Shown in pieces: positions 8,437 through 17,127 of a DNA stretch of 64,000 nt. Location of the stretch: NCBI RefSeq assembly GCF_003425685.1, contig NZ_QJKM01000001.1, positions 116,920 through 180,919 of the forward strand, in the 5' to 3' direction. The translations under genes were made by a program, and so were the position numbers. The DNA is from Rhizobium terrae. GTDB taxonomy: Bacteria; Pseudomonadota; Alphaproteobacteria; Rhizobiales; Rhizobiaceae. The number at the start of each line of letters is the position of its first letter. Positions within the stretch are counted from its first letter, which is position 1. The notes under the pieces are model-generated. The model searched no databases. It was not told the DNA's origin and was given only the letters and a program-made list of their open reading frames with translations.

Positions 8437-9963
8437 ATGAGCGCAATGGATACCGCACAGGAAATTTCGATCACGCTGCCGACCCTCAAGGAAGGCGATG
8501 TCTTTGCCGACCGGGTCAGGGGTCGCGAGGCCTTGAGCGCGCCCTACGAGTTCGAAGTCGATGTGATTTCGGCCAAGGTACTCAACATCCGCGAGATGAT
8601 CGGCCAGGCCGTGGCGTTGAAGATACGCAGTCTCGACGAGACGGCCGAAGTGAAGGGCGTGGTGCTGAAGGCCGAAAGCCTCGATCCCACCCAAAACCGG
8701 CAATTCTGCTACCGTTTCGTCATCGGGCCTTCATTGGCGCTGATGCGGTTCAGTGCGCAGAATCAGGTCTACGGTACGGATCGAGACGTCACCGTCATCG
8801 AAATCATCGAGACCGAGCTGAAGGATGCGGTCAAGGCCGGCTCGCGGACGGGAGGCAACCGGGCCGATCGCCGCATCGGTTATCGGATGCTCGCCGGCGG
8901 TGATTATCCCAAGCTCGATTTCGTAATGCAGTATCGGGAGAACGATTTCGATTTCATCTCAAGATTGTGTGAAAAGTTCGGCATCTTCTACGCTTTCGAC
9001 CACGACGGCAGCCGCGAGGACGTGCTGTTTTGCGACCGAAACGTGCATTTCCGCCAAGTGTCCGGCCAGACCCTCTCGAACGAATTGCCCTATCGCCACC
9101 GCTCGATGTCGATGGGAGAGGGGGGCTTTGCCATCCGCGCCTTCAATTCGAGCTACAGAGCCTCGACCGACCGGGTGGAGCTGCGGGAATATTACGAGAT
9201 AACCCCGAGCGTCGATCTCGGCGTTTCGTCCAAGGCTGCGTTTTCCGGCCAGGGTCTGACCGTGCGTTACGGCGAAAACTACCGCACGACCGGTGAAGGC
9301 CAGGCTTTGGCCCGCGTGCGCGCCGAGCAACTGGCGGCGGAGCAGCTCGTCTTTCACGGGGAAAGTAATATTCCGCTGCTGCGGCCAGGTTTCTTTTTCA
9401 AGCTCGTCGATCATCCTGACAGTACCTTGGAGACGCTCTATGTCGTCACCGAGGTCGAACATAGGCTCACGGAGCCCACGCCACTCGGCTTCACCTCGTC
9501 CGACAGACAAGCGGAACCCTATTCCAATCGTTTCACCTGCATACCCTTCGATGTGCCCTATCGGCCGAAGCAGTCGACTCCGAAACCGGTCGTCGACGGC
9601 GTGCTGGTCGCCTTCATCGACGGTGACGAAAACGCCACCAAGGCGCAGATCGACGAATATGGACGCTATCACGTGCGTATCGTTGATGAAGAGAGCGGCT
9701 TGTCGGGAGGCAAGGCCAGCCATCTCGTCCGCAAGGCAGAGCCTTACGGCGGCGGCGATCAGTACGGCTCCCACTCGACGTTGCTGGTCGGCACGGAAGT
9801 CCTGCTCGCTTTCGTAAACGGCGATCCTGACCGGCCGATCATCCTGGGCGCGCTGTCGAACGCGGAAAAAACCAACCCTGTCGTCGATACCAACGCCAAT
9901 GTGGCCCAGCGGACGCGAACATCCACAGGCATTGTCTTCGAATTTTACGATGGTGGCGCTTGA
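8437..9963 (+). CDS. vgrG: T6SS spike protein VgrG (short form)
   Basis: VgrG trimers form the membrane-puncturing spike on top of the Hcp tube. The 508-aa protein has the gp27-like N-terminal half (GREALSAPYEFEVDVIS, then YRENDFDFISRLCEKFGIFYAF) followed by the OB-fold segment (GRYHVRIVD...GTEVLLAFVNGDPDRPIILGALSN). It stops soon after the OB-fold, where longer VgrGs continue into the gp5-like beta-helix. That helix appears to be encoded by the next gene. There is no C-terminal effector extension. The start ATG at 8437 has AAAGG about 10 nt upstream. Family assignment is secure. Confidence 0.95.
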   Translation: MSAMDTAQEISITLPTLKEGDVFADRVRGREALSAPYEFEVDVISAKVLNIREMIGQAVALKIRSLDETAEVKGVVLKAESLDPTQNRQFCYRFVIGPSLALMRFSAQNQVYGTDRDVTVIEIIETELKDAVKAGSRTGGNRADRRIGYRMLAGGDYPKLDFVMQYRENDFDFISRLCEKFGIFYAFDHDGSREDVLFCDRNVHFRQVSGQTLSNELPYRHRSMSMGEGGFAIRAFNSSYRASTDRVELREYYEITPSVDLGVSSKAAFSGQGLTVRYGENYRTTGEGQALARVRAEQLAAEQLVFHGESNIPLLRPGFFFKLVDHPDSTLETLYVVTEVEHRLTEPTPLGFTSSDRQAEPYSNRFTCIPFDVPYRPKQSTPKPVVDGVLVAFIDGDENATKAQIDEYGRYHVRIVDEESGLSGGKASHLVRKAEPYGGGDQYGSHSTLLVGTEVLLAFVNGDPDRPIILGALSNAEKTNPVVDTNANVAQRTRTSTGIVFEFYDGGA

Positions 9964-9996
9964 GCGCCGGCTTGGCGATAACGGAAAGGAAAGACC

Positions 9997-11034
9997 ATGG
10001 CTACGACGAGCCCGACGAAAGCCGGTGAGATGAAGACTTCTGTTCAGGACAGTTCGGCCCATTTGTTCGTGCCGTATTCTGCCGGCCCGACCCGGTCCGT
10101 GGCCGACGACGCCCGCCAGCCGGGCGCTTATTTTCGCCTCGGCGGATATTCCGGGATCGAATCCAATGCGCTGGCCAATCCGAACAAGAAGGGCTCAGCG
10201 GACAACACGGCTTTCTTCTATCCGCGCCAACATATCACCGATGCAGGCGCCAATGTGGTCGAACATGCCGCCGGGGCTCCGGTTGACGCGACCCCGACGT
10301 CTTCCGCCAAAACCTACAAGGGCGGAATCATGCTCGCCTGTGACGGCCGGATGCTGATGCGCGCCGGCGAGCGGTTTTACCTGCATGCGGTATCGGCCAT
10401 GCATGTCGATACCGAAAGCACATTGACCGTTTTTGCCGCCGCCGACATTTCGGTTACCTCCGATGCGACCATCTCCATCCTGACCAACAATGCCCAGCCG
10501 ATCACCATTAGCGCGGATGGTGGCGCCGGTGACGTTTCTATCGAAGCGATGAAGGAGACCCGCACGGTCGCCGGCAACAGTTACGAATATATCACCGAGG
10601 ATAAATATACCTACACGCAGGCCGATACCTATGCCTACAAGCTCGGTCGTTCGGAGTCGGTAACCTTGGGCGATTCCTTGAGCTTCTTTATGGGTGCGAC
10701 CTATAGCTTCAAGGTTTCGATCGAAATCACCATCGCCCTTGCTGCCCTGGTCCTGCTTTATGTTTTGAAATTCGAGGTCGGTGTTCTGAAAATGGACTTC
10801 ACTCAATTCAAAATGGAGCTGAAGGAAGGAAACCTTCAATGGTCCAATTGGAACAGCAAGGCGACGAACATATGGCAGAGCGCGGCGGCCATTAAAGCCA
10901 GCCAGGCCGCCGTCAAGAAAACCGACGCGGCCGTCGATTCTCAGGCCAAGGGGGTCGAATCGGCCAACAACGGCGTAGGCGTCGGTACAGGGGCAACTCA
11001 GGTTTGGGTCAAGGGCGTGATCAACGCTGTGTAA
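9997..11034 (+). CDS. Separate beta-spike (VgrG C-terminal-like) protein with membrane segment
   Basis: The 345-aa product has a serine/threonine-rich, alternating-residue central region (~105-235; for example MLMRAGERFYLHAVSAMHVDTESTLTVFAAADISVTSD) resembling the gp5/VgrG beta-helix. Then comes one strongly hydrophobic stretch (EITIALAALVLLYVLKF, ~245-263), followed by a hydrophilic tail with alanine-rich helix and a glycine-rich end. It begins 33 bp after the truncated-looking VgrG with a good ribosome site (AAAGGAAAG). The simplest reading is the missing spike shaft supplied in trans. The hydrophobic segment and tail could be a pore-forming or anchoring part. No named family could be assigned with certainty. 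Confidence 0.6.
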   Translation: MATTSPTKAGEMKTSVQDSSAHLFVPYSAGPTRSVADDARQPGAYFRLGGYSGIESNALANPNKKGSADNTAFFYPRQHITDAGANVVEHAAGAPVDATPTSSAKTYKGGIMLACDGRMLMRAGERFYLHAVSAMHVDTESTLTVFAAADISVTSDATISILTNNAQPITISADGGAGDVSIEAMKETRTVAGNSYEYITEDKYTYTQADTYAYKLGRSESVTLGDSLSFFMGATYSFKVSIEITIALAALVLLYVLKFEVGVLKMDFTQFKMELKEGNLQWSNWNSKATNIWQSAAAIKASQAAVKKTDAAVDSQAKGVESANNGVGVGTGATQVWVKGVINAV

Positions 11035-11075
11035 GGCAGCCGCGATCGTCAGATGCTCAGGTGCGGGAGACGAAT

Positions 11076-11723
11076 ATGGAAGAGTTGATTGACAGACAAG
11101 CCAACCCTGCTGCCCAGGCTGTGCGCTCCGCTGATGGAACGGCGGACGCCCTGGCGCTGCAGCGTGCGCATGTGCGGACCTTTCTGACGGCAACGGAAGC
11201 CGGTGTCGAGACGGAAGCCGGCGAGAGCCTGATCGCCCGTCAGGCAGCGAGCTGTCTGCTGGCGCCGGTGATCGGCGATCTGGTGCTCGTCCACTCCGAT
11301 GGTACCGAAGCCTTCATTCTTGCGGTTCTTGTTCGTCGTGCCGAACACGCCGCTGAAATCTCCGTGCCGGATGCCGATCATATCACCATCAAGGCAGCCG
11401 CCAAGATCGATATCACAGCGCCTCTGGTGTCGCTCCAGGCGGATCGACTGGAATTGGTCGCGCGCCGCCTGGTGCAGATGGGCGAAAGCCTGACGACCAA
11501 TTTCCGCCACATCGTCGAGACCGTTGTCGACAAGATGGTCGGGGCACGTACCATTACCACGCGGGCCGAGAGCCGCATGGCCGTCGTCAAGGATGTCGAG
11601 ATGCTCGAGGCTGGCAGTTTGGTACAGAATGTCGAAAGCGTTTCGAGCCAGAAAAGCGAAATCGCCCTTATTACCGCGCGACGCGACATGCGCCTCGACG
11701 GCGAACGCGTCAGCGTCGGTTGA
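11076..11723 (+). CDS. DUF3540 domain protein of the T6SS spike module
   Basis: A 215-aa protein with the DUF3540 pattern: an OB/beta-rich segment (CLLAPVIGDLVLVHSDGTEAFILAVLVR) followed by regular short strands (ITIKAAAKIDITAPLVSLQADRL) and a helix. These are features of VgrG-like spike proteins and it is probably an accessory spike subunit. DUF3540, DUF4150 and DUF2169 genes commonly sit together. The start at 11076 is chosen for the upstream GGGAGA and the fit to family length; an in-frame start at 11004 would overlap the preceding gene. It is the sixth gene of the module. Confidence 0.8.
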   Translation: MEELIDRQANPAAQAVRSADGTADALALQRAHVRTFLTATEAGVETEAGESLIARQAASCLLAPVIGDLVLVHSDGTEAFILAVLVRRAEHAAEISVPDADHITIKAAAKIDITAPLVSLQADRLELVARRLVQMGESLTTNFRHIVETVVDKMVGARTITTRAESRMAVVKDVEMLEAGSLVQNVESVSSQKSEIALITARRDMRLDGERVSVG

Positions 11724-11739
11724 AGACAGGACGAATGCG

Positions 11740-13689
11740 ATGATCCTCCTCGAACATCGATTGGCTGCCGCAATCAGACATCGCAGCGAAGGGCGTGGCG
11801 AGAACGCGCTGGCCATCTATCAGGAAATCCTCGATATAAGCCCGGCCAACAAAGAAGCCTTGAAGGGCCTTGGCGAGGTCCTGCTCGAACTCGGACGGAT
11901 CGAGGATGCGGCAAGGATTGCCGCGCAGGCGGTTGCTCTTGCGCCTTCCGACCTCGGGGCGCTCACGCTGTTGGCCGCCGCCGCGCGCGCTTCGGGCAAC
12001 GAGGCCGGCGAGGCTCTGGCGCTCGATCGGGCCGCAGCCATCGATCCGCTGCATCCCGCAACGGCCTGCATGCGTGCCGAAAAGGTTCAGACAGCGGGCG
12101 ATATGTCCGGCAGCGAGCGCATACTCGTGGAGGCGTTGCGACGGCATCCCGAAGATGCGGCATTGCTCGGCGCCCTGTCCCGAACATATATGTCCGCGGG
12201 ACTGATGGACGATGCGCTGGAATTATCGATGAAAGCGGTCAGGATCGATCCCCAATCCAGCGCGCATCTGATTTTGCTGGGTTCCCAGCTTTCGGCAGTT
12301 GGAGACCATGCGGCAGCGCTCGAACAATTCGAGCGGGCCAGTCTCATCGATCCGGCCAATCTCCTGCCGATGATCTTCATGGCCGAGGCGCATGCGGCAC
12401 TTGGGCAACCGACCGAGGGAATGAGGATCGCCAAGCGGGCGATTGGTTTGCATCCCGAGCAGCTGGCCGCCTGGCGCGTTCATGCCCGGATCCGGATTCA
12501 GCAGGGAGATGTCGCCGAGGCGCTTGCTGAACTGGCCGAGACCGCCCGTCGTCACAAGGACAAGATCGATGCGTTGATTGCCGTCGGCGATGCCTATCGT
12601 CAGGCAGGCCAGCATGGACAAGCGCTTCGTCTGCTCGAGCCGCTGAAGGTTCAGCATTCGGCGTTGGACCTGCGGCAGAGGCAGGCCATTCTGGCGATCA
12701 TGCGCGAAAGCCGTCTATCGCTCGGCATGATCGAAGAGACGTCGTTGCTGATGCAGGAGATCGGTATCGGTCGTCGGCACTCCACCGCTGCTTCTGACGG
12801 GCCGCCGGAGCAAACGCCACTCGGTGCAGAGCCAAGCACGGATCAGGCCCGGCTTGCGGCGCTGCCGATACTGATCGGCGAGCATATGTCCATGCTGGAG
12901 GCGTTGCCGCTTTTGCGGTTTCGCGTGGCGTGCGATTCTTCCGAGCCACTGTTGCTTCGGGGGCCTGCCGCGTTCGCGGAACTCGCCGCCCTGTTGCCGG
13001 GTACGGACTTTCGGTCTGTCGAAGGCGACCGTCCGATCCCCGGGATCGACGGATTTCCCTTGCCGGCCATCCTCGCGCTGCCGGCGAAAGTTCGCGGCCC
13101 TGTCGAAACCGGCCCCTACGTCGTCGCTCCCGAGGACCGACGGGCGGTCTGGCGGGAGAGCCTCGCGCAGCTGCCCCGGCCCTGGGTTGCGCTGTCCTGG
13201 AATGCTGCGCGTCCGGGGCTGATGCTCGATGATCTCCTGCCGCTGTTTTCCGAATTTACAGGCAGTCTGATCAGCGTGATCTGGGACGATAGCCGTCACC
13301 AGCTGGCGCACGCACCGCATATCGTCGACGCCGGCGTTCATTTCGAGAGCCTTGGCGATTTGGCGGCAGTTCTGGCCGAGGTGGATGCCCTTGTCGGCCC
13401 GGACGGCCTGGCACTGCATCTCGCCGGCGCGATGCAAAGGCGCGGTGCGGTTCTGGTGCAGCCCAATGCTCCCTGGTATTGGTGCGAACGCGGGGGGCGC
13501 GCCCTCTGGTATCCTTCGATCAGCATCCTGAAAAGCAGCGCCATCGGCCATTGGGCACAACGGTGCGGCGACCTCAAAAGCGGGCTGAACGAGTTCCTGA
13601 CAGATCTGCCCGCTGCCCGTTTTGATCGGACGGCGCATGTCATGCAGGCCGATAGCGTCCTGCCGGCTCCCATGGAAGGAGTGCTCTGA
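11740..13689 (+). CDS. TPR protein with C-terminal glycosyltransferase-like domain
   Basis: The 649-aa protein opens with about ten TPR-type helical repeats (residues ~5-340, e.g. ALAIYQEILDISPANKEALKGLGEVLLELG). Its C-terminal third (~430-640) resembles the GT9/GT41-like fold appended to many bacterial TPR proteins: a predicted Rossmann-like segment, then VGPDGLALHLAGAMQRRGAVL and WYPSISILK, equivalent to the sugar-nucleotide-binding end. Whether it is catalytic cannot be judged from motifs. It starts at ATG 11740, 16 bp after the DUF3540 gene, and ends 1 bp before the next gene. It may organise or modify spike components; that role is inference from position. Confidence 0.72.
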   Translation: MILLEHRLAAAIRHRSEGRGENALAIYQEILDISPANKEALKGLGEVLLELGRIEDAARIAAQAVALAPSDLGALTLLAAAARASGNEAGEALALDRAAAIDPLHPATACMRAEKVQTAGDMSGSERILVEALRRHPEDAALLGALSRTYMSAGLMDDALELSMKAVRIDPQSSAHLILLGSQLSAVGDHAAALEQFERASLIDPANLLPMIFMAEAHAALGQPTEGMRIAKRAIGLHPEQLAAWRVHARIRIQQGDVAEALAELAETARRHKDKIDALIAVGDAYRQAGQHGQALRLLEPLKVQHSALDLRQRQAILAIMRESRLSLGMIEETSLLMQEIGIGRRHSTAASDGPPEQTPLGAEPSTDQARLAALPILIGEHMSMLEALPLLRFRVACDSSEPLLLRGPAAFAELAALLPGTDFRSVEGDRPIPGIDGFPLPAILALPAKVRGPVETGPYVVAPEDRRAVWRESLAQLPRPWVALSWNAARPGLMLDDLLPLFSEFTGSLISVIWDDSRHQLAHAPHIVDAGVHFESLGDLAAVLAEVDALVGPDGLALHLAGAMQRRGAVLVQPNAPWYWCERGGRALWYPSISILKSSAIGHWAQRCGDLKSGLNEFLTDLPAARFDRTAHVMQADSVLPAPMEGVL

Positions 13690-13690
13690 T

Positions 13691-14059
13691 ATGGCGTCGT
13701 GGCGCCCCTTCACCCGCGAGCCGGATGCGTTGCGCGCAGCCATCCTGGACTTTCTGCGCAATCGGGCGGCGCAGGTTTACCTCGATGGTACGGCGTCGGC
13801 CCGCCCGCTTGGACGCGCCACCGTCGTCGCGAGCGATGGCAGCAACCTTACGATCGACCTGGTCGTGACGCCCGAGCGGGCGGCCGCCTTTTCCGAACGG
13901 GCCGCGATCTACTTCGGCATCAGTGGCCATGCTGCAAATCGCCAGGCCGGTTATGAAATCGGCGGACAGATCGTTCTCGACCGCAAGACGCTTGCGTTCC
14001 TCTTGCTCGACGTCACTGTCTCTGCCGTTGTTGCGGCACCTGAAGTTTATAACGGGTAA
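13691..14059 (+). CDS. Small unknown protein at end of T6SS module
   Basis: This 122-aa protein begins MASWRPFTREPDALRAAI and is not a family I recognise. A helical N-terminus is followed by an alternating hydrophobic, probably beta-rich middle (ATVVASDGSNLTIDLVV, IYFGISGHAANRQAGYEIGGQIVLD) and a hydrophobic C-terminus (LAFLLLDVTVSAVVAAPEV). A strong GGAAGGAG lies 9 nt before the ATG and only one base separates it from the TPR gene, so it is very probably a true gene of the same operon. A role as an immunity or chaperone protein is possible but unsupported. Confidence 0.7.
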   Translation: MASWRPFTREPDALRAAILDFLRNRAAQVYLDGTASARPLGRATVVASDGSNLTIDLVVTPERAAAFSERAAIYFGISGHAANRQAGYEIGGQIVLDRKTLAFLLLDVTVSAVVAAPEVYNG

Positions 14060-14202
14060 TAAATGGTAAATTTGGCCTTATCCACCGGCTTCAGGGCGCT
14101 TTCTTGTTCGGCGATGTGACGAATGGCTTACATAGTCATGGAAACGTCAATCGGCGGTGATAACGCTTACGCGTTGGGGTGGTTCTGAAGGGATGGCTGA
14201 AA

Positions 14203-14991
14203 ATGCGCATAGGATTGCGCGTCTACATCTACAGCATGTTCGTCATCATCGCGGCTCTCTCCCTTCTCGGGCTTATGAGCATCGTCAAATACGAAAACAT
14301 TCTGACGGAAACGCTGGCGAAGCGATTGACGACCGTCACGGAGGATGCGCGGGCCTCGGCCGAAAAGGCGAATGCGCTCGGCGTATCGCTCAGGGCCTTG
14401 ACGCAGCAGCCGGGCGGGCCGATAGAAGTGGCGGCCGGCCTTTTGCCGAACGGCATGCGTGTTGTCGTCGTCGATCCGCGCGGCGATCTCATCCGCCGGC
14501 CGGGGGAAGCGGCCGGCCTGCCGATTTCGGTCGATGCGCTGGTCGACCGGATCGAAGCCAAACAGTCCGACTGGCATCTGCGCGAAAACGGCTATCTCGT
14601 CGCGGGCAGCACGGTGATCAACTCCTTTGGCGAGGCGGAGGGGGCGATCATCGCCATCCAGCCCGATGCGATCATCGAGAGCCGCAACGCCGCCATGCTG
14701 CGGGATCTCGTCAGCTTCTCCTCCCTCACGCTGCTACCGACGGCGATCATCGCCGCCATCGTCGTGTTCTTCAGCCTCCGGCCGCTCGGCCGCTCGATCA
14801 GGGCCATGCGCTCGGTGGTCGAGGAGCAGAAGCCAGCCGACATCAGCGAGGTGCGCGGACCGCTTGCCCCGACGCTGCACTGGTTCGGGCGGATTTTTGG
14901 CGATCTCGAGCAGCAGCGCGGCCAGGCCCTGAGCGCGTTGAATGAAATCGAAGCAATAGCAACCGCCGAGGGGCGCCGCCATGGCAAGTGA
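14203..14991 (+). CDS. Membrane sensor with HAMP-like end and no output domain
   Basis: A 262-aa protein with a first membrane helix (YIYSMFVIIAALSLLGLMSIV, ~8-28), about 140 periplasmic residues, a second helix (TLLPTAIIAAIVVFFSL, ~181-198) and a HAMP-like segment (RPLGRSIRAMRSVVEEQ...). It then stops after a short coiled helix. There is no kinase, cyclase, methyl-accepting or phosphatase domain. The ATG at 14203 has AGGGATGG upstream; a GTG at 14179 is possible. It overlaps the next gene by 11 bp, so the two products are probably made together and may form a complex. It is the first gene of a five-gene signalling operon that follows the T6SS module after a ~140-bp gap. Confidence 0.75.
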   Translation: MRIGLRVYIYSMFVIIAALSLLGLMSIVKYENILTETLAKRLTTVTEDARASAEKANALGVSLRALTQQPGGPIEVAAGLLPNGMRVVVVDPRGDLIRRPGEAAGLPISVDALVDRIEAKQSDWHLRENGYLVAGSTVINSFGEAEGAIIAIQPDAIIESRNAAMLRDLVSFSSLTLLPTAIIAAIVVFFSLRPLGRSIRAMRSVVEEQKPADISEVRGPLAPTLHWFGRIFGDLEQQRGQALSALNEIEAIATAEGRRHGK

Positions 14992-17104
14992 CAGCGAAAG
15001 CATGGCCGGCAGCGAACGGCTGGTCGATTCCTCCGCGCAGAGAATTACGCGTCATATCGGCATCTCGGTCGGCGTTCTGGTGGTCATCGCCAGCTGCGTC
15101 GTCTTCATGCTGACGATCCAGTCCTTCCAGCGCGACCTCGAGCCCGACATCCGGGCGGCCGGCACGCAGATCGCCCGGTCGCTCAGCAATTCGGTCGAGT
15201 TCGCCGCCGAACTCGGCATTCCGGCCAAGGAACTGCGCGGTGTCGACCAGCTGTTCCAGATGACCGTGACACAGAATGCGCAGATCCAGTCCCTTCAGCT
15301 TCTAGCGCCCGATGGCACCATGCTGGCACGTTATGGTGACGAACTGGCTCCAGCCGCGGTCGTCCAGGAGGCGGAGAAAGGGGGTGATGGCCTGAGCGAC
15401 ATCCTGTTCTCCTCGGCTCAAAATCTCCTCGAAATCTTCTCGGCCGAGGCGCCTGTCCTGGACCAGCCGATCATGAGGAACGGCGTGCTTTATGCGACGC
15501 TGAGGGTCGAGGTCGCCAAGGATTTCATCAACGGCCAGTTCCGCGACATCCTGTTCGACATGGTGGTGATCCTCATCGTCTCGTTGCTCGTTGCATTCGA
15601 ACTGATGACCGCTTTCATCCTCTTCCATGTCGTCAGCCCGATCAGGCGGCTGATGTTCCTCGTGGTCAACGGCGCGCGCGGTCGCTTCGACACCTATATC
15701 GTGCCGAAAAACAACGACGAAATCGGCCAGATCACCCGGCGCGTCTCAGATGTCGTGATTGCCTTGCATCGCCGCTTCAGCAGTCTCGTGGCCTCGATAT
15801 CAAGCGCTACGCCCACGTTGCGGAGCCAGATCGACGACACGTCTTCGCGTTTCAGCTTGAGTCCGGAAGGGCCCAAGCGCCTGTTCATCGGCAGTTTCGT
15901 CGATGTGCGCGTGCCACTTTTCCTTTTCAGTTTCGCTGACGAGTTGCAGAAATCCTGGCTCCCGCTTTATGCCAAAAGCCTCGCCGGACCGAATTCCGTG
16001 CTGTCCGAGGAGGTTGTCGTCGGCCTGCCGATCTCCGTCTATATGGGAACGATCGCCGTCGTGACGCCTTTCGCTTCCCGCTGGGCCGATCAATATGGCG
16101 CCCGGCTGATGTTCCTGATCGGGCTTTTTCCGGCCGTCCTCGGCTATATCCTCTGCGCCATGGCGCCGGATACGCTGTTCCTGGTCGCCGGCCGCGGCGT
16201 CACCGCCTTCGGCTACGCCATCATCACCATCGCCTGCCAGGGTTATATCGCGGCGATTGCCACGGCCGAGAATCGTGGCCGTGCCATGGCGATGTTCGTC
16301 GGCGTGCTGATGAGCGCCACCATGTGCGGCACGGCGATCGGCGGTGTTCTCGCCGACCGCGTCGGATACCGGGCAGTTTTCTGGATTTCCCTCGGTCTCG
16401 CGCTTGCTGCCGGTTTCCTGGCCCGTTCGATGCTGATCTCGGAACTCGCAACCGACAAGAACGCCAAGCAGATGAGCCTGCTGCGCGGCATTCAGGCGCT
16501 CACGCAGAATACCCGTTATGTTGCGATGGTCCTGCTCGCCGCCATTCCGTCGAAAGTCCTTCTGACTGGCTTCCTTTTCTACATGGTGCCGCTCTATCTC
16601 GCGAACCTCGGCTCGAACGAAGCGGAAATCGGCCGCGTCATGTTGCTTTATTCGTTGACGATCATCCTGTTCGGCTCGGCGAGCGGCCGCATCGTCGATT
16701 GGCTTGGCCGCACCGGGTTCATGCTGGCGCTCGGCGGCATCATGTCGGCAATCGGCCTGGTGCTCTTCCACGGATGGGAAAACATTTGGTCCGTCGTGCT
16801 GATGGTGCTGATCATGGGCCTTGGCCATTCGGTAACCAAGAGCCCGCAGATCGCCTACGCGCTGGAAATTTCGGAGGAGGAGGCCATCCGGGTCGGCCGC
16901 ACGACAGTGCTCGGCGTGCTGCGCACCACGGAGCGTATCGGCAGCGTACTCGGCCCGATGCTCGCCGCTTTCCTGGTCGCCCAGTTCGGCTTCAAGCAGG
17001 CCATCCTGTTCTTCGGCATCGGCATCGTAGCCGCATCGGCATTCTTCTACTTGATCATCGCCCGTGAAGGTGCGAGCGGGGCGAAACCTGCCCTGTCGAG
17101 CTGA
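14981..17104 (+). CDS. Sensor-HAMP domain fused to an MFS transporter
   Basis: The 707-aa protein combines two modules. Residues 1-270 form a receptor: helix ~26-47, a periplasmic region containing LGIPAKELRGVDQLF (78-92), helix ~189-215, then a HAMP domain with the typical SPIRRL start and NNDEIGQI end (~218-270). Residues ~303-700 form a complete major facilitator with about twelve helices; the loop motif GGVLADRVGYR is present near residue 450. HAMP domains normally drive kinases, cyclases or chemoreceptors, so joining one to a permease is unusual. The reading frame is continuous with a sensible linker, so a frameshift artefact is unlikely. The fusion could gate transport by ligand sensing, or the permease part could act as a sensor. 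The start at 14981 is the first ATG; 15002 is an alternative. Confidence 0.85.
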   Translation: MASDSESMAGSERLVDSSAQRITRHIGISVGVLVVIASCVVFMLTIQSFQRDLEPDIRAAGTQIARSLSNSVEFAAELGIPAKELRGVDQLFQMTVTQNAQIQSLQLLAPDGTMLARYGDELAPAAVVQEAEKGGDGLSDILFSSAQNLLEIFSAEAPVLDQPIMRNGVLYATLRVEVAKDFINGQFRDILFDMVVILIVSLLVAFELMTAFILFHVVSPIRRLMFLVVNGARGRFDTYIVPKNNDEIGQITRRVSDVVIALHRRFSSLVASISSATPTLRSQIDDTSSRFSLSPEGPKRLFIGSFVDVRVPLFLFSFADELQKSWLPLYAKSLAGPNSVLSEEVVVGLPISVYMGTIAVVTPFASRWADQYGARLMFLIGLFPAVLGYILCAMAPDTLFLVAGRGVTAFGYAIITIACQGYIAAIATAENRGRAMAMFVGVLMSATMCGTAIGGVLADRVGYRAVFWISLGLALAAGFLARSMLISELATDKNAKQMSLLRGIQALTQNTRYVAMVLLAAIPSKVLLTGFLFYMVPLYLANLGSNEAEIGRVMLLYSLTIILFGSASGRIVDWLGRTGFMLALGGIMSAIGLVLFHGWENIWSVVLMVLIMGLGHSVTKSPQIAYALEISEEEAIRVGRTTVLGVLRTTERIGSVLGPMLAAFLVAQFGFKQAILFFGIGIVAASAFFYLIIAREGASGAKPALSS

Positions 17105-17127
17105 CTGAGAAGGATTGGGGAATTACC

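Noticed and set aside
14981..17104. Idea that the HAMP-MFS fusion is a sequencing or assembly artefact
   Set aside because: The HAMP domain is complete, the linker has normal composition, the frame never breaks, and a neighbouring protein carries the same receptor motif joined to another polytopic part.
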